NCBI RefSeq assembly: GCF_943193185.1 | Contig: NZ_CALPDE010000005.1 | Span: 39,644-103,643, forward strand | From: Lactococcus ileimucosae | GTDB lineage: Bacteria > Bacillota > Bacilli > Lactobacillales > Streptococcaceae | Direction of reading: 5' to 3' | DNA length: 64,000 bases | Shown: one piece after another, positions 58,407-64,000 of the stretch | How positions within the stretch are numbered: the stretch's first letter is position 1 | How the letters are laid out: the number at the start of each line of letters is the position of its first letter | Translations under genes and position numbers: made by a program | Notes under the pieces: model-generated | What the model saw: the letters and a program-made list of their open reading frames with translations, nothing else | The model's database searches: none | Told to the model about the DNA's origin: nothing

Positions 58407-59544
58407 ATGAAGAAAAAAATATTTAATTCTTTACTTCTTTTATCATGTTTAGCCGCAGTGGTTCTGGGAATCAAAATCTTATTTTTCAATAACAAAGAAG
58501 CTAACTTTAAAATTGCAAGCAATGCTGATTTCTATATCGTATCCAATAACAATATCAAATCATATAAAGTTGAAAATAATAAACCAAAATTACTTCATAC
58601 TGACAAATTAGCTATTGCAGAAGATGTAAATGGTTGGTTTTCAAAAGGAGAAATTCAAAATAGATATCTAATTTTTTCAGAAGGGCATTCTAAGAGTGCT
58701 AAAAAAAAATGAAAACATCTTATCAATAGACTTTGAAAAGGGCGAATTAATTAAACGTGGTTCAAATAAATATGCCTATACAGGTGCAGGTTACACCACT
58801 GATTATTACTATACTTTCCAAGCAACAGGAGACGATGGACTTCTCTACCCTTTTGACAAAAATGGAAAAGAAATTGATTCATATAAGTTTACTTCATCAG
58901 CGTTACCCTCTACACAATTTACTGGAAGCAATGGAAAATTGTACATGGTAATCACGCAAGAAAATCGAAAAAGTAAAATATTTGAAAGTTCTTTATATAC
59001 TTTCAATGATGGAAACAATCTAAAAGTACTTGAAAAACAGAACATAGATGATCATAGTCAGTATCTTTATGCTTTTACTTCTTTAGAAAAAATTAAAGAA
59101 AATTTATATTCGCCTGTTACCTCTCGCCGTAACAGGAAAACTTTCGAGGTTACACCTGATAATAGAATCATGAAATTTGATTTGAAGAGCAAGCAAAAAA
59201 GTTTTATCACGTTAAAAGAAAATTATCCTAATCTCATTTATAAAAGTAAATCTGAAAACTATTTGATAACTGTGCATGAACCTAATATGCTACAAAAATC
59301 AGGATTTTCAGTTATAAATACAAAAAATAACGAAAACTATTTTGTTGCTGTTAGTGATATATTAAATTCTAAAATCTATGAAGAAAGTAATATTTGGACT
59401 TTAAATACTACAAAAGATAATAAACTAATTATTTTAGCAGGAAATTCAGTACTCTTTTATGATTTAGATAATAAAACATTACTGTCTGAAACAAAAATTT
59501 TTAATGATAATACAGAAACTCCCTTACATGTTTGGACAAAATGA
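58407..59544 (+). pseudogene. Secreted protein, frameshifted at an A9 run
   Basis: Begins one base after the YycO-like stop. The first 101 codons start with a signal/anchor (MKKKIFNSLLLLSCLAAVVLG) and run out of frame after SEGHSKSAKKK; the next frame takes over at KNENILSIDFEKGEL and continues to 59544. They join across the A9 tract at 58701-58709 to make about 378 residues. The repeated strand-and-turn pattern suggests a beta-propeller-like extracellular domain. No function was recognised. The low GC and the broken neighbour point to acquired and decaying DNA. It could also be a homopolymer sequencing error or slippage site. Confidence 0.72.
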
Positions 59545-59926
59545 TGCCACAATTAGACTATAATATCTGGATTATTTTTGCTCTCTCCTCTTGAACTTTG
59601 TCGCTTGGCTTGTGCATTTCTCAATCTTCTCTAGTAAGTTTTCGCCCCAAGTAGTAATTCTCGCTAGCAGGCAGTCACGTAACAAGGATTATATAGAGCT
59701 TCTCGTTCGTCGCGCGCAGTATTTCTAAAATCGCTTAAGACACAAAATATGAAACCCTAAGTATAAAAAAGCAGCTGAACTCCTTTCATTCAGCTGCTTA
59801 TAATTTTATTTCAAATTGTATAGTTTTTTATAAGTGCCTTCCGTTAGGACTAAGCTACTCAAAAATCAAGAACACTTGGTAAATGATAAACAACTTCCCA
59901 AGAACTTGGAAAAGCTTTATCAATTG
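59545..59926. other. Non-coding stretch before bioY terminator
   Basis: About 380 bases. The left 220 bases have stops in all frames and look like remnants of a lost gene; nothing was recognised. The right part holds the hairpin at 59769-59799 that ends bioY. Confidence 0.6.
59769..59799 (-). terminator. Terminator of bioY
   Basis: Eleven-bp stem AAGCAGCTGAA/TTCAGCTGCTT with a nine-base loop and T6 on the minus strand. Confidence 0.88.
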
Positions 59927-60475
59927 TTATTTCGAAAAATAAGGATTCGTTTTGAAAAGAATGTCGAGAAGCGCGACACTGACTGCTGCCACAATAACCG
60001 CTTTGATGATAGCTCCAAGAATAAAAGGAGCAAAGCCGGTGCCAAAAGCTGTTCCCCAAGATACGCCGATAAAGAATTTCAGCCACACAGTACCTAGAAC
60101 AAGAATCAAAAACTGAGCAAGAAGATTCATCAGTAAAATGGAGAAAAATTTGCGTTCAGTTTTTTGTAAGAAATATGAAAGGAGAGGGGCAACTATTGCA
60201 AAGGAGAATAAAAAACCTCCTGTTGGGCCAAATAAAGCGCCAATCCCTGAAGCTCCTCCTGCATAAACAGGTAGACCTACCGCTCCTAACACGAGGTAGA
60301 TAAGCAATGCAAAAAAGCTCTCACGGGGCTGCAACAAGGTAGCAATGAGCCCAACAGCTAATGTTTGAAGTGTAATAGGTACGATTCCCACAGGAATTGC
60401 TAAAGGAGAAAGTACTGCAAGGATTGCCGCTCCCAAGGCGATAAGAGTAATAGAGTAAGTTTTGGAAATCTTCAT
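59927..60475 (-). CDS. bioY: Biotin transporter BioY
   Basis: S-component of an ECF-type transporter, 182 residues with six hydrophobic segments. VPITLQTLAVGLIATLL, GLPVYAGGASGIGALFGPTGGFL-type BioY motif (about 67-88) and FAPFILGAIIKA identify it. It should bind biotin and work with a shared ECF module coded elsewhere. A strong promoter lies upstream; no BirA-type operator was seen. Confidence 0.92.
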   Translation of the reverse strand: MKISKTYSITLIALGAAILAVLSPLAIPVGIVPITLQTLAVGLIATLLQPRESFFALLIYLVLGAVGLPVYAGGASGIGALFGPTGGFLFSFAIVAPLLSYFLQKTERKFFSILLMNLLAQFLILVLGTVWLKFFIGVSWGTAFGTGFAPFILGAIIKAVIVAAVSVALLDILFKTNPYFSK

Positions 60476-60504
60476 GAAAAAGTCCTTTTTGTTTTATGAG
60501 TAAA

Positions 60505-60533
60505 ATTATATCAGCTTTTACACTTGGTTTCAA
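60505..60533 (-). promoter_or_regulatory. bioY promoter
   Basis: Minus-strand TTGAAA, 17-bp spacer, TATAAT. The ATG lies about 30 bp downstream with AAAGGA. Confidence 0.85.
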
Positions 60534-60636
60534 GAAACTACACGTTTTTTAGTCCCACAATTTCCAATCTTGCTAGAAGAAGCCCTGTTTAGGATAAAAA
60601 AGCTTGCATGGCTATTATGAATGGTCAAAAGCTTTC

Positions 60637-61311
60637 TTAATTAATAATAGGACCAGAATTTACAATAGCACCTTTGCCGTCTAATTCGATGACATAATCG
60701 CTAATTTTTCTTATAAAAGGATCGTGAGTCACTATTATCACTGTTTTTCCTTTTGTTACTTCATTACTTAGTAACTTTAACATTATGTTTCGATTTTCTA
60801 TATCCAAAGAACCTGTTGGTTCATCTGCTAAGATCAGCTCGCTCTTTTTTAGTAAGGGTCTAGCTAAGGCAACCCTTTGCTTTTCACCACCAGATAAACG
60901 AAATACTTTTGTTTTTAACGGGTGAGCTATGTTAACTTGATTTAAAACCTCTCTTATTTTTTCCCTTTTCTTTTTAGAAGGCAGTTTAGTATAAAATAAG
61001 GCTGTTTTCAAATTTTGCTCGATACTCTCATCTTCAATCAACGCAAAGTTTTGAAATAAATAAGAAATTTTATTCCGACGATATAACAATGACTTCTTAC
61101 TGTTTACAATGGGAGCGAATTTTCCGAACAAATAATAACTTCCTTTGTCATAGTCATCTATCATGCCGATAATATTCAAAAGTGTGGATTTTCCTGACCC
61201 ACTGGGACCATAAACTACAACGAATTGGTTTTCTGGAATTTGTAAATTAATTTTATCAAAAAGTATTTTTTCACCATAGCTTTTTTCCATATCTTTTATT
61301 TCTATCAGCAT
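60637..61311 (-). CDS. Bacteriocin-associated ABC transporter ATPase
   Basis: 224-residue MacB/LolD-type ATPase: Walker A GPSGSGKST (35-43), Q-loop YLFQNFAL, signature LSGGEKQR and Walker B LILADEPTGSLD. It follows the DUF1430 protein by 4 bp and completes the three-gene arrangement known for the lactococcin 972 family. Likely role: immunity or export together with the membrane protein. Confidence 0.9.
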   Translation of the reverse strand: MLIEIKDMEKSYGEKILFDKINLQIPENQFVVVYGPSGSGKSTLLNIIGMIDDYDKGSYYLFGKFAPIVNSKKSLLYRRNKISYLFQNFALIEDESIEQNLKTALFYTKLPSKKKREKIREVLNQVNIAHPLKTKVFRLSGGEKQRVALARPLLKKSELILADEPTGSLDIENRNIMLKLLSNEVTKGKTVIIVTHDPFIRKISDYVIELDGKGAIVNSGPIIN

Positions 61312-61315
61312 GCAT

Positions 61316-63310
61316 TTACTCTCCTTTGAGAATGTTCAATAAATCTTTTTTCTCTGTCCTCTTTAATACCCCTATGACTATAGCAAACTCCATAAATAGA
61401 TAGAGCATAAGTAGCTCTAGGAGGGTTTGATCTGCTCCGTTCATTTTAGCATTTATAAATCCAATGATATATTGAAGGACAATTAAAGTGACGAGTGGTA
61501 GGTAAGTTCTTAACCAAGAACAACCGAGTGAGCGATACACCACTATCTTTTTTCTGTATGTTATGACATAAAAAACTACTGTAGAAATTATCATGCAGGC
61601 AAATAATATTACTGAAAATAAATTAATAAAGAAGTAATTTATCGGATTACCTACTGTCAGTAATAAGGTAGTTCTCTTTATATCTTTTGCATTAATGAAT
61701 GATGGGTACCTAGATAGATGACCATCATCTTCTAAAGCAAGTCTTAATTTTTTATAAATACTTTCTTTCGGTTCTGTTAGGGGAATTAACATCGCATAGG
61801 GATTTTCTAAGGAGGGGACAAGATTTTCTCCCGTATCATTCTCTGGTGTATACAGGATAACAATATCAGCTGAAACTTTTTTTATCTTATTGGCATATAT
61901 AATTACTTTCTGATTCTCTTTAATTTCATAAAATTTTATTGAAGAGGTAAAACCAGGTCGCGCTTTAAATGTATCCACTATCCTATCTTTTATATCGGTT
62001 GTTTTCATCAGCTTATCTGCGATTAAAAGAACCATATTTTCTTCTTCACTGGAAATATTTATGGCTTGGTTATGCTTGTCTAAGATAGGATGTTTCTTTA
62101 AGTAGTTTATATTAACATCCGATGTTTTAAGACTTTCTAAGCCTATTTGCGAAGACAAATTATTTTCGGAGGCATGAATTCCACCTAACTCTTCTTGCGC
62201 GCGTATCAATTTATTATAATAAGTCGGTTCAGCTAGATTTTCTTTGAAACCAATCATTGGTGCATATAAGGCGCCATAATCGGAGTATTCTGTTTTGCTT
62301 AAGTCTAGTGACTGGTGAACAAGAGTGAGCAAACCAGAGAGAGTGGAAAGACTTATGGCGAAGATTATTGTTTTTACAAGGTAAAGAAAGATATGACTAT
62401 ATTTAAAGAATGATTTATTATTGACCTGATTAACAATAGACACTCTAGCCACAATCCACACTGCGAATAAAGTTATGATTGTGCTTATCATAAAGATTAA
62501 TAGACTAACTTTAGTATAATCAAAACTAAGTTTTTTTAAAATAAAAATTGTTGCCACTGCGTATGTTGTGGCAAATACCCAAAACATCTTTTTTATAAAG
62601 ATAAGATTGGCTATATCAATATTCTCAAAACCACTAAGTTTATAAACGGCTATTTTCTTATTATTTTCAGCCAGCCAAACAAATAAAAATATAAAATAAA
62701 AGATCAGCGAAACGGTAATAACAATGCTCAAATTATCATTGGTTAAGATTAGAGGAGGATTTTTAGAAAAGTCAGTGGGATTCTTTTCTAAGGTTTCTGA
62801 CGTAATCTCAATGCCATATTTTTGACTTAATGCTTGAGATAAATTAGTCACAAACTTACTTTTTCCTGAATCCGCTGGCTTATAAAGAAAGCTTCCTTCA
62901 TGAAATTCTTCAAAGCTTAAACTGCTGAATTTTTTATAGTTAATAAAAGAAGTTACACCATGGGCTGATAATTTTTTATCTTCATGCTCTAAACCATAGA
63001 AAGTAATTCTAGATATATTTGATAAAAAATTGGCCGTTCCCTTGTTATCATGTTCAACCCCGATGTAAGATGTTCTAATACAAAAGAGAGCATCACTTTC
63101 TTTTGATACTCTCTCAATAGTATTTACTATATCTTGATAGTTTTCCTTTGAACTTGGAATAGAGCTAACATAAAACTCCTTATAGCCACTCAGATTGTAT
63201 TCTTTCTTGATTTGGTTGTCTACCCACTCATTTTTAATCATAAAGGCCAATGATAAGCTCATTATTACATATAAAGCCAGAATCATTCCTTTTAAAAGTT
63301 TACTCAGCAT
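61316..63310 (-). CDS. DUF1430 bacteriocin-associated integral membrane protein
   Basis: 664 residues with about seven to eight hydrophobic segments: one at the N terminus, a group near 195-310 and a group near 535-645, with two large extracellular regions between. Size and layout match the family of seven-TM putative immunity proteins that accompany lactococcin 972 precursors. It has FtsX-like features (KLSGFENIDIANLI, YRSLGCSWLRTYLP) and pairs with the ATPase gene that follows. It starts 36 bp after the precursor gene. It appears intact. Confidence 0.86.
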   Translation of the reverse strand: MLSKLLKGMILALYVIMSLSLAFMIKNEWVDNQIKKEYNLSGYKEFYVSSIPSSKENYQDIVNTIERVSKESDALFCIRTSYIGVEHDNKGTANFLSNISRITFYGLEHEDKKLSAHGVTSFINYKKFSSLSFEEFHEGSFLYKPADSGKSKFVTNLSQALSQKYGIEITSETLEKNPTDFSKNPPLILTNDNLSIVITVSLIFYFIFLFVWLAENNKKIAVYKLSGFENIDIANLIFIKKMFWVFATTYAVATIFILKKLSFDYTKVSLLIFMISTIITLFAVWIVARVSIVNQVNNKSFFKYSHIFLYLVKTIIFAISLSTLSGLLTLVHQSLDLSKTEYSDYGALYAPMIGFKENLAEPTYYNKLIRAQEELGGIHASENNLSSQIGLESLKTSDVNINYLKKHPILDKHNQAINISSEEENMVLLIADKLMKTTDIKDRIVDTFKARPGFTSSIKFYEIKENQKVIIYANKIKKVSADIVILYTPENDTGENLVPSLENPYAMLIPLTEPKESIYKKLRLALEDDGHLSRYPSFINAKDIKRTTLLLTVGNPINYFFINLFSVILFACMIISTVVFYVITYRKKIVVYRSLGCSWLRTYLPLVTLIVLQYIIGFINAKMNGADQTLLELLMLYLFMEFAIVIGVLKRTEKKDLLNILKGE

Positions 63311-63346
63311 CTGTATAGTTTACCTCATAAATCTAAATTCGATGGA

Positions 63347-63699
63347 TTACACTTTGCCTCCAGGTGCGATTGGTCCACCATTGTAGGCGCCGTTCCATGC
63401 GCCTTTTACCCAAGTAACAGAAGTTTTTTTAGGTGTTACCCAAGAACTTCCTCCTCATTATAAGCATTCCCGACTCTAGCCCAGCCCGTATGTGAAAATG
63501 AGTAGTTCGTGTACTTGGTCGTTGCAGTTCTATTCCCCCAGGTCGTGTTGGGATAAATAGATGAAGTGACCCAATAAACTCCAAATTTGGTATGGATAGC
63601 TGCAAATGCTATTGTTTGAACGAGAAACAAACTGAGAATTAAAGCTGCGAATAAGGTTCTTTTTTTATTTCTTGCTTTTAGGTCTTCTCTGGTAATCAT
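63347..63699 (-). pseudogene. Lactococcin 972-like bacteriocin precursor, frameshifted
   Basis: The first 87 codons start with a Sec signal peptide (RNKKRTLFAALILSLFL, cleavage near AFA) and a mature part with WGNRTATTKYTNYSFSHTGW. They go out of frame at NEEEVLG. In the next frame, GSSWVTPKKTSVTWVKGAW and NGAYNGGPIAPGGKV continue to a stop at 63347-63349. Restoring one base near 63458-63464 (in the GAGGAGG stretch) gives about 117 residues, rich in Trp, Gly, Ser, Asn and free of Cys, as in the lactococcin 972 family. Those bacteriocins bind lipid II. The DUF1430 and ATPase genes follow. Whether the shift is real is open. Confidence 0.75.
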
Positions 63700-63734
63700 T
63701 ATAATGCTCTTCGTTAAATTATATAACCATCCTC

Positions 63735-63763
63735 ATAGTAACACATACGAAATCATAATGCAA
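63735..63763 (-). promoter_or_regulatory. Promoter of the bacteriocin operon
   Basis: Minus-strand TTGCAT, 17-bp spacer, TACTAT. A TATAAT at 63723-63718 is an alternative -10 without a -35. Confidence 0.5.
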
Positions 63764-63772
63764 ACGCTAACA
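63759..63772. promoter_or_regulatory. cre-like site at the bacteriocin promoter
   Basis: Minus-strand TGTTAGCGTTTGCA matches the relaxed cre consensus TGWNANCGNTNWCA at 13 of 14 and overlaps the -35, so glucose repression is likely. Confidence 0.6.
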
Positions 63773-63801
63773 AAAAAAATGAAATCGATGAAACTCTCGA
63801 C

Positions 63802-64000
63802 TGTCAAGCACCAAATAAAACGGACAGTAAAAAAACAAATTAATGTTCAATGAGGTATGCCATCCGATATTCCATGGGTGTCATGCCTTTTAATTTGACT
63901 TGAGGGCGGTCATAATTGTACCAGAAAATGAAATCCTCAATTTGTTGTCTTAAAGACTGCTCGTCTTCAGGAACAAAAAGTTCAAGGGATTCGCTTTTGA
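63802..64000 (-). mobile_element. IS3-family insertion sequence, partial
   Basis: The right edge of the window cuts an insertion sequence. The probable terminal repeat begins with TGTCAAGCACCAAATAAAA at 63802, and the transposase frame ends at 63840. The element lies about 100 bp upstream of the bacteriocin precursor, in the same direction of reading. Confidence 0.7.
63840..64000 (-). CDS. IS3-family transposase (integrase core), C-terminal part
   Basis: The last 53 codons of an OrfB-type DDE transposase, running off the right edge. IEDFIFWYNYDRPQVKLKG and MTPMEYRMAYL are typical of the end of IS3/IS150-group rve domains, and the Glu of the DDE triad (in KSESLELF) may just be inside the window. 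The gene is partial only because of the window boundary. Confidence 0.85.
   Translation of the reverse strand, partial: KSESLELFVPEDEQSLRQQIEDFIFWYNYDRPQVKLKGMTPMEYRMAYLIEH

Noticed and set aside
60476..60600. BirA operator expected before bioY
   Set aside because: No paired TTAAC-type arms with the right spacing were found; only an ordinary promoter is visible.
1..64000. CRISPR arrays, rRNA and tRNA genes
   Set aside because: No regularly spaced repeats and no tRNA or rRNA signatures were recognised on reading either strand; a covariance search was not possible.

Overview
The window is chromosomal DNA of a low-GC Gram-positive coccus, most likely a Lactococcus. The reasons are the purCSQLFMNH and purDEK operons with lactococcal-type PurBox sites, streptococcal/lactococcal gene sets (DUF1149, DegV, a PepV-type dipeptidase, mevalonate-pathway genes) and AGGAGG-type ribosome binding sites. 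A treC hydrolase with a separate EIIA suggests the L. garvieae side of the genus, but the species is inference. Nearly all genes lie on the minus strand.

Layout. 0-17 kb: purine biosynthesis. purD-purE-purK (3.0 to 0.05 kb) and purC-S-Q-L-F-M-N-H (16.9 to 8.5 kb) enclose a HAD phosphatase and a trehalose island (EIIA, EIIBC, phospho-trehalase, divergent TreR). Both pur promoters carry a PurBox whose centre is exactly 64 bp upstream of the -10. 17-31.5 kb: housekeeping genes (ASCH protein, thyA, ABC-F ATPase, GDPD, pepD, cca, pepV, YfcC transporter, degV, DUF1149, HAD, trmD, rimM). 31.7-43.8 kb: envelope and stress genes: a frameshifted YcxB-like gene, a BceAB-type peptide-resistance transporter with a YxeA protein and a TNACA-N4-TGTAA operator, a YdcF protein, a UvrA paralogue with a DsrE-like partner, a histidine kinase/response regulator next to a VanY-like DD-carboxypeptidase, and an Spx paralogue without its redox cysteines. 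44-49.4 kb: khpA, rpsP, the mevalonate entry genes (thiolase, mvaA, mvaS) and an SDR. 49.6-54.8 kb: a 1,419-residue fusion of two activase domains with reductase-like domains, divergent from a TetR regulator, with two matching 31-bp operators between them. 54.9-57.5 kb: nagB, queA and a hypothetical protein.

57.6-64 kb is an accessory region with several broken genes: a decayed YycO-like secreted amidase, a secreted protein split at an A9 run, bioY, and a three-gene cassette that matches the lactococcin 972 family (precursor, DUF1430 seven-TM protein, ABC ATPase). The precursor is frameshifted, and the region ends in an IS3-family transposase that runs off the edge.

Main themes. Carbon control: good cre matches at the tre, YycO and bacteriocin promoters. 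Purine activation by PurR. Two genes (treR and the thiolase) look leaderless. Four genes are broken at or near short repeats, so each needs checking against raw reads before it is called a pseudogene.
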